A DNA stretch of 64,000 nt, taken from positions 124,001 to 188,000 of the forward strand of contig JAUJYZ010000447.1 of assembly GCA_033675265.1 (NCBI GenBank), given 5' to 3'. The translations under genes were made by a program, and so were the position numbers. This stretch comes from Actinostola sp. cb2023. Lineage: Eukaryota > Cnidaria > Anthozoa > Actiniaria > Actinostolidae. Positions within the stretch are counted from its first letter, which is position 1; the number at the start of each line of letters is the position of its first letter. Positions 1 through 10,673 of the stretch are shown here, in pieces. A model generated the notes under the pieces. It searched no databases. It worked only from the letters and a program-made list of their open reading frames with translations, and was not told the DNA's origin.

Positions 1-268
1 CTTATTTTTTGAAATGGGGAAAAAGTTATAAAATCATTTATAAAGACTGTGAAAATATTATGTAAGTTTTCAAATGTCAATAATCAGCACAAGGGCGTTT
101 TTGTATAATAAATGAAGTCTTAGTAGACGTCATCAAATTTGCATATTGAGATTTCAAACCTCTATAACTCATAAACGCAAGGTTCAAATCACAAAATACT
201 GAACCCACCAACTATTCAGCTTATATTGAATAGATTTTTGAAAGAATCTCACAGGGGTGATAGGCACT
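1..268. mobile_element. TTAA-type foldback MITE, right half only
   Basis: The sequence matches positions 27136-27405, the right half of a complete 457-bp foldback element, with a few differences. It ends with GGCACT followed by TTAA (269-272), the same end and target site seen in the complete copy. The left half lies outside the window. TTAA targets are typical of piggyBac-like and some other elements. No transposase is encoded. Confidence 0.8.
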
Positions 269-299
269 TTAACTGCTGATTACAATGCTGGTCACGTAA

Positions 300-494
300 T
301 AGACCTCTTTAGCTTCCTATGTAAATTGCCCATTTCAAACCATGTGATGTAAACATGGTGTTCTCTGGAGAGTTAGTCCTTTCAATATGGACAAATAAAT
401 TTCAGAAATATTAAGGAACAATTCTCCAGAGAATCTCATGTTTACATCACATGGTTTGAAATGGATAATTTGCATACGAAGCTAAAGAGGTCTA
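300..494. mobile_element. Foldback (long inverted repeat) element
   Basis: The left arm (about 300-380, starting TAGACCTCTTTAGC) is the reverse complement of the right arm (about 415-494, ending GCTAAAGAGGTCTA) with scattered mismatches. A spacer of about 35 bp separates them. There is no coding capacity. A clear target duplication is not visible beyond TA/AT-rich flanks, so the superfamily is open. Confidence 0.7.
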
Positions 495-1067
495 TTATTA
501 AAAGTTGTTAATGGTTAAAAGGTTGTTATGAAGAACCGGCTAACTTGGCCTCCTGAAACCTGGGACTGAAGTGAAATGGCATTGCATTGCCTGTAATGAA
601 CATTGATATTAACTGATAGTGCAGTTACCTTTAGTTTCTAATAAACATTGTTATAAGAACGCCTTGGACTAGTTTATGTTCAACAAAACCATACATTCAT
701 ATGCATCAATGAAAATTGATAATAATTGATAATAATCGATGATAATCGATAGTCACATTTTTCTAAGATATTGATTTTCATCGATTTCCGATATTAATCG
801 ATTAATTGATATCGATTATTATTATCGATTATCGAAATTATCGATTGGCCGGGTAGTAAAGTACATTATTACACTTGTAACTTGTAATCTTACAGTACAA
901 ATACGAGTACAAATATGACAGCGTATTACACGTTTTAGAATTCGGACACGTCAATTTTGCGCGCTCGCTCAGTTTGTTTTGTTTTGTCCTGTCGCAAATA
1001 AAAAGAAAGAGAAAAAGAGGGTTTTTTTTTTTGGTAATTTTGTTGTCGTATAATAAACAATTTATTA
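495..1067. other. Non-coding stretch with an ATCGAT-rich cluster
   Basis: No gene is supported. Positions about 710-850 hold many close copies of ATCGAT/ATTGAT/ATAATCG in an AT-rich context, partly self-complementary. This may be a degenerate microsatellite. A poly-T run is at 1021-1032. Confidence 0.5.
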
Positions 1068-1338
1068 GGGACCGTCGACATATTCACCTTTCCCCGCTAG
1101 GTGGTCATTCAAGATTTTCGATAGTTTTTTATCAGAATCTATTTATATAACACCGAAGTTTGTTAGAACGGACCACCAGTTTGTTCGTTTTATCTTTGCT
1201 TTCTTTTTGATTTCAACATGAAGTAAAAATAATTTTTATGCCCCACACTAACGCCCAAATTTGTTCCTGCCTTACCCCCTCCCCCCCTAAACGTCCAGTG
1301 GACGTTAAGCGGGGAAAGGTGAATATGTCGACGGTCCC
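1068..1338. mobile_element. PIF/Harbinger-like MITE, 271 bp
   Basis: Perfect terminal inverted repeats of about 31 bp begin GGGACCGTCGACATATTCAC and end with its complement GTGAATATGTCGACGGTCCC. They are flanked by the direct duplication TTA (1065-1067 and 1339-1341). A 3-bp TTA/TWA duplication with GGG termini is characteristic of PIF/Harbinger elements. There is no transposase, so it is non-autonomous. Confidence 0.75.
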
Positions 1339-1355
1339 TTACACGGGTAGTTGTG

Positions 1356-1440
1356 TAATACGGCTGGATATTTTTACTCGTCTGTTTGTATTTTGACTCG
1401 CCTACGGCTCGTCGACTCGTAAAAATATCCAGCCGTATTA
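1356..1440. repeat. Inverted repeat (22-bp perfect arms)
   Basis: TAATACGGCTGGATATTTTT plus AC at 1356-1377 is the exact reverse complement of 1419-1440. The 41-bp spacer is CG-containing. It is probably another small foldback element immediately beside the TTA-flanked MITE. Confidence 0.7.
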
Positions 1441-2136
1441 TAATAAACCTCTATTTAATGGCTTAACTGCATCACGCAGTCACATTAAATCAGAATAACT
1501 GATATCAGAGCCATCCAACCATAATAATAATAAAAAACTTCAATAAAATAATGTACAACATCTTATTGAAGTAAAGTGTTCATGTAAGCGTCAGTAAGCT
1601 TACTTGTACTTGTACTTACGTACTTGTACTGAAGAACACGAACCAAATTATTGTTATTATCTTTGTATATTATGAGCGATAATACTGTTAAACTATAAGT
1701 TACTGTCTACTATAGTCAAAGGCTGCAATATAGAATAAGCTTAAGCTTATAGACATTAAGTTAAGCTTAATAGCGAAACATTACAGTGACATGACTTCCA
1801 ACATAACAAACACTAGTTTCAATGTTCAATTTGAATCAAAGATGATTAACCTGTTGATTGTCCATCAGATTGATGTATGGTTAAGTTAGATCTATCGCCA
1901 ACAACAACAGTTCCACTGCATCCTTTGATGTCGATGTTAAACTTGCTCGCCATTTTTCCCTTTTCACTTTCGTGGGTTACTACTTCGTGTATGCCCTACG
2001 TGAATTGTCCCCCTTTTTCCTTTATATATTGCTATATCTACTTACACTGTTAGCCATTAGTATCCACTTTTCTTAATTTTACTGATGTATTTTTTTTACC
2101 GTGAATAAATAAAGTCGATTAATTCAGGTATCAATA
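1441..2136. other. Intergenic, no gene seen
   Basis: AT-rich sequence without a convincing reading frame. A short run of ACTTGT/ACTTAC repeats lies near 1605-1630. Confidence 0.4.
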
Positions 2137-2275
2137 GGTATCCACTAAGCTATCCATTGCTATCCATAGCTGTCCATTAGTGTCCATAATTTGCTATCCA
2201 TAGCTATCCATAGCTGTCCATTGGTGGCCAGTTTGCTATCGGCATAGCTGTCCATTGGTGGCCATGATTTGCTGG
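2137..2275. repeat. Degenerate short tandem repeat (CTATCCAT-type)
   Basis: About a dozen imperfect copies of a 9-11 bp motif (TATCCATAGC / TGTCCATTGG) lie in a row. Confidence 0.6.
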
Positions 2276-2891
2276 TATACTAATAATTGTTCACACTAAT
2301 AGCTAGAATATCACAATAATACGTTATTTTTATATAATCAGTAATAATGTACCAAATAGTTAAACAAATAATGGAGACAGGACTGAGAAAAACAGAAGCC
2401 AGTTCATAAATTATGCGGACGGTGTAAAGTGCAGGTTGCAGGTCAAACGTACAGTGCAGCCCCGGTATTTTCGAAATTTTTTTTTGCCGGTATTCGATCG
2501 CCGAAAAACTATTAAAGACCCCCGAAACTAAGATCCCGTAAGACCCTAAGAAATTATAAGATGTCCAAATCAGGCAAATCCAATGAGTGCCGAGAAAAGG
2601 CTGTGTTCGCACCACGTTCAGCTTCAAAATCAGTCCATGAGGGTTTTTTTCTGGCTCATTCAGATTGCAGGGAGATTGGCTCGATGATATGCAGAGTAGG
2701 ACTTAAAATATCCTGTCTTTTCGGCTTGGCATGAATAAAACCACCCCCAGAATAACAGCTTCTTACTTTGAGTAGTAAAATTCACGTGCCCAGTGGTTTT
2801 CCAGTGGCAGTTTTTCAAATCAATTGGCCAAAATAAGTCATGTTACGGCAGCGACAAATCAGCCGCCATCTTTATTAGCACTATGGGTTTC
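2276..2891. other. Intergenic, no gene seen
   Basis: Short open frames occur but show no recognisable domain or repeat structure. Confidence 0.4.
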
Positions 2892-4218
2892 CTGACAGGG
2901 TGCAGTTTCTGACCCTTCACCCTCTTCTAGTGTCCCATCATCTTAACCCTTAATTTATGTACCATTAGCTGACAGGGTACAGTGCCTGATCCTTCACCCT
3001 CTTCTAGTATCGCATCATCGACACCCTTAATTTATGTACCATTAGCTGACAGGGTGCAGTGTCTGACCCTTCACCCTCTTCTAGTGTCCCATCATCGACA
3101 CCCTTAATTTATGTACCATTAGCTGACAGGGTGCAGTGTCTGACCCTTCACCCTCTTCTAGTGTCCCATCATCGACACCCTTAATTTATGTACCATTAGC
3201 TGACAGGGTGCAGTGTCTGACCCTTCACCATCTTCTAGTGTCCCATCATCGACACCTTTAATCTATGTACCATTAGCTGACAGGGTGCAGTGTCTGACCC
3301 TTCACCCTCTTCTAGTGTCCCATCATCGACACCTTTAATCTATGTACCATTAGCTGACAGGGTGCAGTGTCTGACCCTTCACCCTCTTCTAGTGTCCCAT
3401 CATCGACACCTTTAATCTATGTACCATTAGCTGACAGGGTGCAGTGTCTGACCCTTCACCATCTTCTAGTGTCCCATCATCGACACCTTTAATCTATGTA
3501 CCATTAGCTGACAGGGTGCAGTGTCTGACCCTTCACCCTCTTCTAGTGTCCCATCATCGACACCCTTAATTTATGTACCATTAGCTGACAGGGTGCAGTG
3601 TCTGACCCTTCACCCTCTTCTAGTGTCCCATCATCGACACCCTTAATTTATGTACCATTAGCTGACAGGGTGCAGTGTCTGACCCTTTACCCTCTTATAG
3701 TGTCCCATCATCGACACCTTTAATCTATGTACCATTAGCTGACAGGGTGCAGTGTCTGACCCTTCACCATCTTCTAGTGTCCCATCATCGACACCTTTAA
3801 TCTATGTACCATTAGCTGACAGGGTGCAGTGTCTGACCCTTCACCCTCTTCTAGTGTCCCATCATCGACACCCTTAATTTATGTACCATTAGCTGACAGG
3901 GTGCAGTGTCTGACCCTTCACCCTCTTCTAGTGTCCCATCATCTTAACCCTTAATTTATGTACCATTAGCTGACAGGGTGCAGTGTCTGACCCTTCACCC
4001 TCTTCTAGTGTCCCATCATCGACACCTTTAATCTATGTACCATTAGCTGACAGGGTGCAGTGTCTGACCCTTCACCATCTTCTAGTGTCCCATCATCGAC
4101 ACCTTTAATCTATGTACCATTAGCTGACAGGGTGCAGTGTCTGACCCTTCACCATCTTCTAGTGTCCCATCATCGACACCTTTAATCTATGTACCATTAG
4201 CTGACAGGGTGCAGTGTA
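2892..4218. repeat. 77-bp minisatellite, about 17 units
   Basis: The motif CTGACAGGGTGCAGTGTCTG recurs every 77 bp from 2892 to 4201. Units differ mainly by a few point changes (GACACCCTTAATTT versus GACACCTTTAATCT; CCCTC versus CCATC), which alternate and suggest a higher-order pattern. The period is not a multiple of 3, so it is not a coding repeat. Confidence 0.95.
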
Positions 4219-4343
4219 GTGACTGCTTGAAGTGCTCTGGCCCGCACAAGGCGCTTGAGTGTTCTGAAGGGCGGTCGCCATCAAAGCAAAGAGGTCGCTC
4301 AGGGTCGCCTGGGGTGTCCTGTGTTAAATATCGCAAGCATTGA
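4219..4343 (+). pseudogene. Possible retroelement zinc-knuckle fragment
   Basis: Directly after the 77-bp array an open frame reads CSDCLKCSGPHKALEC, then an Arg/Ser-rich tail ending at a stop at 4341. The Cys-x2-Cys...His-x4-Cys spacing resembles nucleic-acid-binding knuckles of Gag-like retroelement proteins. It is short and isolated and may be chance. It lies 3.6 kb upstream of the DIRS-like remnant on the same strand. Confidence 0.25.
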
Positions 4344-4827
4344 TATCGTGCTTCATGGACTGACACTCGTTGTGTGTCGTATTAGTCAGTGAATGGCTTT
4401 CAGTCCAACATGTCATATAACGCATAGATAGATGCATTATTTTAACGTTTAGTTTTTGTGTGTTTCTAATTTGTTGGTTTGTTAATTCTGTGCTCATTGC
4501 CTGGTCGTTTTATGATATGGTATAAACCGTGATTGAGTTACCGTAGAATTCCGATAGTAACGGACCCCGTTACTTTCGAATTTAGCAGGCCAAAGGGGCC
4601 GTTACTTTCGGGTAGCCGTTACTTTCGGACTAAAAAACGTTTTCAAACACAAAACATAACGAGATACATGTTATCTGAAAAGGTCATCCACGTGCTAAAT
4701 TCTACGATATTTATTCATCTAGAAGATTATTTGTATTAATTAGATTAGTTTTATTTATATAGAATTATATTTATTTAGGAATTTGTAAACGCAGTAAGGC
4801 GTAGCAAAATGCGTCCTAAAAACTGTA

Positions 4828-4874
<47 letters not shown>

Positions 4875-5842
4875 AAAGTGTAACAAATACCGGTATACTA
4901 TACATTGAAATCTCTATGTCAAAATTTATGTGTTCAATATAATTGCTATTAATACGTATCAGCTCTCATCTGCAGCTCATTTACATGTAGGAGCACATGG
5001 TTTCAGTATTGAAGTGGACCGTTACCATACCTACCAACCCCCGAATCCTCAAATCTTGAGACTGTAAAAATAGGCTAAAATTAGCGTGCTTTTAAAAAAA
5101 ATACCAAAAGAAAAATGGCGGACAACCCTAAAAATTTCCGAACCTAGAAAAAAAAAAGAAGAGGAGAAGGTAAGGATCGCCTGATAAACGAGCGTTCACA
5201 TATTCTAATATCGGAAATGGTCGTAACACGTTGTGTTACGCAATTTCACCGCAAATCGTGACGTGATTAGCCGGGAGATTTTGTCTTCAAACCGGGAGAC
5301 CGGGAGTTGAGGTCCAAAATCTGGAGCCTCCCAGCTAAGCCGGGAGAGTTGGCAGGTCTGCGTTACTTTAGGGGTCGTTGCTAGCTTTCGGGATTTGTTC
5401 GTAGCGTTGCCCGTACGGGTATTTTCATGTGTCGCTCGTTTCGGCGTGGGTGATTCGCGGGTGAATGTTTGCGCTCGCGATTCCACTTGAGTTTTGACGT
5501 CAAGTGTGTGTCAATATGAGTAACAACGAAAAAACCATCTGCAAGTTGTTAAAGTCTCTGACCAGAGTACCTTCTTCAGTGTGATGGAAAAACACAATAT
5601 ACTTCAGAGACAACACGTATATTCTTCTTATTATTTTACCTGACTGTAACTTCACAATCAGTTTTTAACAATGAACTGTCACTTGATTATTCGATATTCT
5701 GCATACAGTTTCTTTACGGATACAAGATACAAGAAGCTTTATTTGTTCCAGAACTTTTTTACGGCCCATTTTGAACTGAATTTTTCTGAAGTTCTTGAGC
5801 ACGTGCTTTGTCACGTGACACACCTTATGGCTTTATGAATAT
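4344..5842. other. Intergenic with microsatellite and dispersed repeat fragment
   Basis: An (ATT)n microsatellite occupies 4826-4873, preceded by a sequence like a retroelement 3' tail (GCGTCCTAAAAACTGTAA). Positions about 5472-5522 match 11356-11407 in inverse orientation (shared CCACTTGAGTTTTGA and GACGTCAAGTGTGTGTCAAT), so this is a dispersed repeat. No gene is supported. Confidence 0.5.
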
Positions 5843-6389
5843 CAGGAGCCCATAAGTAGGAGCCTCCATCTACCATACTGGGTTTGTGAGACGACCTGTG
5901 ACCGGATCAGGCTATTTTTAGAACACCTTTTCCCGCGAACTAATTATCAACCAATAGGAATCCCCCATGGGAATTAAACAGAGCCAATCAGCATACAGGA
6001 GAACGTTGTGTTTATTTGTGATCTATGAACAAAATGGCGGACAATATTGAAGAAACTGAAAGTGAAGAGAGCGAAAATGATAGTGATAGTTACAGTGACT
6101 CTTTTGCAGAGTTTAGTACTTCATCGGAAAGTGACCAAGAGTCTTCAAGTTCGTGTTCTGTTTCTCAAGGAACTAAAAAAAACTTCAAATAGTAAACCTA
6201 CCAAGCCAAAAGCTAGAAACTCCGTAACAAAGCCGAAATCAAAAATCCCTGGTGAAGAAGAAATCGTTAGGCTCTCGGATTGTTTAAAATTTCGCGGGAA
6301 AACTGGTGTTCTAATTAAAATAGCCTGATCCGGTCACAGGTCGTCTCACGAATACATCCCAGATGGAGGCTCCTACTTATGGGCTCCTG
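5843..6389. mobile_element. DNA transposon derivative with ~100-bp TIRs and 6-bp TSD
   Basis: The left end CAGGAGCCCATAAGTAGGAG is the complement of the right end, and arms of about 100 bp match imperfectly inward (shared TGAGACGACCTGTGACCGGA). The duplication GAATAT flanks both sides (5837-5842, 6390-6395). A 6-bp duplication with CAGG termini could fit a hAT-related or another minor superfamily; I cannot decide. The 547-bp interior holds a broken acidic ORF, so the element is an internally deleted copy. Confidence 0.75.
6025..6328 (+). pseudogene. Broken N-terminal ORF inside TIR element
   Basis: The frame opens at 6025 with MNKMADNIEETESEESEN and is acidic and Ser-rich (SDSYSDSFAEF, ESDQESSSS). 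It stops at 6190-6192 just after a run of eight A. A +1 shift in that A run continues into a Lys-rich stretch (NSKPTKPKARNSVTKPKSK) that ends at 6328 inside the right terminal repeat. An acidic then basic N-terminus is common in DNA transposases, so this may be the first part of a transposase left in a deletion derivative. No catalytic domain is present. Confidence 0.4.
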
Positions 6390-6596
6390 GAATATGACGT
6401 TTTCAAGAAAACCTAAAAATGAAAAATCTGGTCAAGTTTTAGCTTGAACGGTGAAATATTCCTCCAAATATTAACAAAATACGATTTTATTCTAATTAGC
6501 TAAGAGACCCAGGCCTTACATGCTTGAGATGGACAACTGGGCAAGTGCATGGCGCTTGTCTCGGTCGTCGCCCACGGGTTCCAGTGCAAACCACAG

Positions 6597-6940
6597 TCAG
6601 CCCAACCATTCCTTTTGAGGCTACTACTGATAATTCAATAAAATGATATTTGCGTCTTTTTTTGATGGGTTTCCTGTGGTAGAGCGCGCGTGCGCAATAT
6701 ATATAATACGTAGATATGTTGGGCTTCCTGTGTTGAGTACCGTATAATATTGGGCTCCCTGTACTGCGGGACGCGCACAGGGAGCCCAACATTATACGCT
6801 ACTCAACACAGGGAACCCAACATAATACTTATGTAAAGATTATGCGCGCGCGCTCTCTACCACAGGAAACCCATCAAAAAAGGCGGCAAATATCATTTTA
6901 TTGAATTATTTAGTAGCCTCAAAAGCAGTGGTTGGGCTGA
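6597..6940. mobile_element. Foldback element, ~165-bp arms
   Basis: Left arm 6597-6760 (TCAGCCCAACCA..., then TTTGAGGCTACTA, GATGGGTTTCCTGTGGTAGA) is complementary to right arm about 6775-6940 with indels. The arms contain CG-rich runs (GCGCGCG). The tip of the right arm is repeated at 6981-7018 after a 43-bp foreign insert. Confidence 0.75.
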
Positions 6941-6980
6941 GATAGCGTGGCAAGTTTTACGTGGATTTAGCCCTGTCATT
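6938..6980 (+). repeat. 43-bp copy of DIRS-like RT fragment
   Basis: TGAGATAGCGTG..AAGTTTTACGTGGATTTAGCCCTGTCATT matches 8087-8129 with one mismatch (GG versus GT). It sits between two copies of the foldback arm end (ATTTAGTAGCC...GGTTGGGCTG). Both copies carry the same TAG in place of the expected Trp codon. Confidence 0.8.
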
Positions 6981-7947
6981 GAATTGTTTAGTAGCCCCAA
7001 AAGCAATGGTTGGGCTGCCTGTGTGCAAACGACGGTATTGACGATAGCTTTTCACTTCAATACCGTATCAAACTTATGTCCTGCATCATTGAACATTTGC
7101 TCCTGTTGGGACACAGTATCACGCGGACAACGTTTTTGAATGCGCTTGTGCAAGATGAAATTATTGAATTAAAATGTGCTTTGTTTACTATTAAAAGCAC
7201 GTTTGAGGCCCGATTAATCGAGCAATTTGTTCTTTGGCCGCTAAATAAAGCATTTCTCAATTGATCTTTTTCCGCCTTTGACAATGTGTAAATTAGAAGT
7301 ATAAAAAGGGATGCTATAGAGCTGCATATGTTTCCTCAACAGGGGAAAATATATCACAAATTCGAACTTCAGACCTATTGATCTCGTGTGTAAATATTAG
7401 AAATATTATTGCCTTCAAAAACGTCCTTTCCGAGCCATAATTTATTTGTCTATGTAGCCGTTCTACATACAGACCGGGATAAAGAGCACCAATATGATGT
7501 TCACGATTACCAAACAAAGAGTTTTAGATTTCATTTTGCCACCGCTTAATTATATCCAATATACATGTATTTTATATCAAAACGCGCGTATCATTACAGA
7601 GCATTTGAATCTGGCGGTAGGTTTTTGATTGACACAATTCCCAAAGAATTCAAAGGGTTTTTGTGTGTAGCGTATCTAACGCTCTCCCATATCTCTTCAG
7701 AGATTTCAGTTCGATCAATTTTGAAGAAATTAAACGGAAAATGCCACGGTCAAACCTCTTTATTTGTGCTTGAATTGCCAGCTTATTCATTCCTTACATA
7801 TTCGTCTTTTATAGGCTGATGGTAGGTTTTTGGTTTTTATTTTAACAATGCAGTAAAAAGCAAAAATGTATCAAAATCATGCTGTATTTCGCCTAAACAA
7901 GACTCGCCTCATCTGCATATCTGAAACAATGACCTTTTGTATAACAT
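6981..7947. other. No gene seen upstream of the DIRS-like remnant
   Basis: Several 60-85 codon frames exist but none shows recognisable motifs. Part may be the degraded 5' region of the retroelement that follows. Confidence 0.35.
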
Positions 7948-9533
7948 AAGTTTGATATGATCAAGCTTGATGACATTATCAAAATGGTCAGCAATTAGGT
8001 TTGGCTTTCTCAAATTGCGAAATTCGATGTTCTCGCGGCGTATCGGAACGTGGCGATTCATCCGTCTGACCGCGCGCTCCTCGGGATGAGATAGCGTGTC
8101 AAGTTTTACGTGGATTTAGCCCTGTCATTTGGTCTTCGTTCGGCCCCGTTCATTTTTGATTCTATTGCTGCAATGGTGGAGTGGATTTTGATTAACAAGT
8201 ATCAGGTCTCTGAGTTGGTCCACTACCTAGATGATTTCATCACTGCGGGTCCCCAGAATTCGAACGTGTGCGCGCGTAATCTGAGCATCGCGCTTCGAGT
8301 TTGTACTGAGCTGGGTCTCCCTCTCCACCCCGCGACAAATGTGAGGGTCGGGCTTCCACGGTCTTGGTGGTTTTGGGTATCGAGCTGGACTCGATTAATC
8401 AAATAGCTCGTCTCCCTATTGACAAACTGTCCAATTATAAGTTATGTGTACTCCTCGATTCCTGGGCGTCATGTTAGTGGTGCCGTAGAAAGGAACTGGA
8501 ATCTCTTATTGGTCACTTGTGTCATGCAGCCAAACTCGTTTGGCCAGGTCGAACATTTCTCCATCGCATGATCTGATAAATTTGTTGTGCTGCTTCAGAA
8601 ACGACGGCCATGCCATTCACCTCAACGCAGTTTCTAGAGACGTGGAACGGCGGGTAGGACGCGGCTGGTGCTTTGGCGCTTACTTCAACCACTGATGAGT
8701 GGTTTATCGGTCTCTGGGCCGCCCTTCTCGATTGCCTACAAAGAGCTTTTTCTGATTGTTATCGCGGCACACGTGTGGGGCCATCATTGGTTTAGGCAGC
8801 ATATCCTGTTCATGTCGGACAACGAAGCGGTGGTCGCGATCCTCAACTCTAGAACCTCCAAGGTCACATGCATCATGCGTCTCGTGCGTAGTCTTCTTTG
8901 GCAGCGGCGAGGTTCAATTTCTCCTTTGCTGAGAAATTGACCGCTTGCCAATTACGGATGACATTATGTTGATGATTTACAGCCATCTTTTAAAATATTA
9001 AAATATATGGCATTGGCGGACGCTAAACAACAGGCCGCCCAAAACATGGAGTGTACTTTGGCTTTTTGCGTTCGGCGGAATTTACAATTCCCAGCTTGAA
9101 TACTCGGCGGCCATTCACCTAAATGTGCAGGATTTAGCAATCGACTCCTCTGCCTCGCCATCGTGTATCCGTGTCAACAACTGATCCCTTTCGTAAGGGT
9201 TGTTGTGTTTACGTCGGTAAAGCCAAACCCCTCTTGTGCCGTGGAAGCCATTGTAGTCTACTTGAACATCAGGGGCGACGCTCCTAGCCCACTTTCCTTG
9301 TTGCAGTCGAGCAAACCGTTAACCCGCGTGTTACTTACTAATTGGCTACGAGACATTATGATCGCTGCGAAGATCCCGGGCAATTATTCTAGCCTGATAG
9401 CTTCCGCATCGGGGCTCCTACAATCACAGCTCATAATGGCTACTGCCCCGTACCCAACCTCATTATCATTTTTAAAAGTAGAAACAGCATAATAAAGAGT
9501 GAACAATTCAGAGACTGTTATAGACATTTGAGC
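7948..9533 (+). pseudogene. DIRS-like retroelement remnant: RT, RNase H, tyrosine recombinase
   Basis: Reverse transcriptase fragments read AKFDVLAAYRNVAIHPSDRA (8017 onward), FYVDLALSFGLRSAPFIF and the catalytic HYLDDFI (about 8221-8241). RNase H follows with IAYKELFLIVIAAHVWGHHW and the SDNEAVVAILN motif (about 8815-8850). A tyrosine recombinase end has DPFRKGCCVYVGKAKPL, IVVYLNIRGDAPSPL, PLTRVLLTNWLRDIM and SFRIGAPT. This order is that of DIRS-like YR retrotransposons. The copy is dead: in-frame stops at 7996-7998 and 8092-8094, at least four frameshifts (about 8340, 8910, 9175, 9395) and a deletion between RNase H and YR. Termini were not found. Confidence 0.85.
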
Positions 9534-10454
9534 ATGTTAGTTCTCAGATTTTGCATAATGTGGCAGTTTATTGGGATATTTTACCACAAGACAGTATTCC
9601 CAATTAAGCAGTCACTTTACGTTACACCATAAATAGAGAAAAGAAGGGATGTATGGAAGTACTCATATTTTCAAGAAGTGCTCATATTTTTTAAAGGTTT
9701 TAATTAGCATTTAATTAGCATAGTACATACAATATGAGCGGCCGATCTGTATGGGATTTGTGCATGTATATTACTTATCGAATCCAACGATGTATAAGTG
9801 GATGTTTTACTAAAATTTGGATGATAGGAAACAGTTTGGCCGAGAAAATCCAAGTTAAAGTTGAATGCAAATGAGGACGATTCTGTATCCGATTTACAGA
9901 TGTCTGCTACGCTTATGATTTCTATTGTATTTCCCTCCGTTATTTTATTCATGAATTCGATAAGCTTCTTGTACAGACGTGGGATGCCATTGTTAAAGCA
10001 TGATAGTTGGCTGAATGGGGATTTGTTTATTTATACAAGTTAGGCCACCCCACAACAGTAGGAGTGAGTAGGGATGCTTGGCTCCAAACAACATAAATCT
10101 CAAATGGATAGTTTTAAATGAATCAAGTTTTAAATGGAATAAGTATTTCTCTCTCAACGTGAACAAAAAACGATAAAGTCTTTATTATTATATTGTTATT
10201 ATCATTATTATGGCAGTGTTTGTGTTGCTTCTAGGAGATGTGATCAGATCTGGCTTGGTTTGGAGTTCTGGTTCGAGAAATCGGATTGTAAAAGGATTGT
10301 AAAAATGCAAATATCAGTTATTTTTAAACTCAAAGCAAACATATGCTTCGCTTACTTATTTAGCCTGATAGACGGCACAGGGAGACCGCTGACCACTCTA
10401 TTAAATGTAACAGGATTCTTCGGTCGCTTGCCTCGGTGTGGTAGTCTATTTACA
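9534..10454. other. Region downstream of the Rab gene, no other gene seen
   Basis: AT-rich; a TTATTATTA run near 10183-10210 resembles a retroelement tail. Nothing else is recognisable. Confidence 0.4.
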
Positions 10455-10460
10455 TTTATT
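10455..10460 (-). terminator. Candidate polyadenylation signal AATAAA for the Rab gene
   Basis: TTTATT on the plus strand is AATAAA on the coding strand, 81 nt after the stop codon. It is the nearest canonical signal. Confidence 0.55.
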
Positions 10461-10540
10461 CCTTCAGTGCGCCCCACCCACCTAGATGACTTGGTCATCA
10501 ATGGTTTTAAATATATCGACAGCAGTTGTGAGCAATGTGA

Positions 10541-10673
10541 TCAACAGCAGAATCGTTTATCAGGTACAACTTTAGGATTGGCCAACTGAATGAATCCTCC
10601 TCTTCCTGCAGTTTCACTGATAGCTTCTTCAGGCTCTGCCTTGTGGTTTTGAATGAGTTCCTTGATTAAAAAT
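10541..10673 (-). CDS. RAB29: Rab gene exon 6 (C-terminal tail, CC motif)
   Basis: 133 nt after acceptor TTTTTTATAG|. It encodes (E)FLIKELIQNHKAEPEEAISE and ends PDKRFCC then TGA (10543-10541). The variable tail and terminal Cys-Cys are as expected for a prenylated Rab. Confidence 0.93.
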
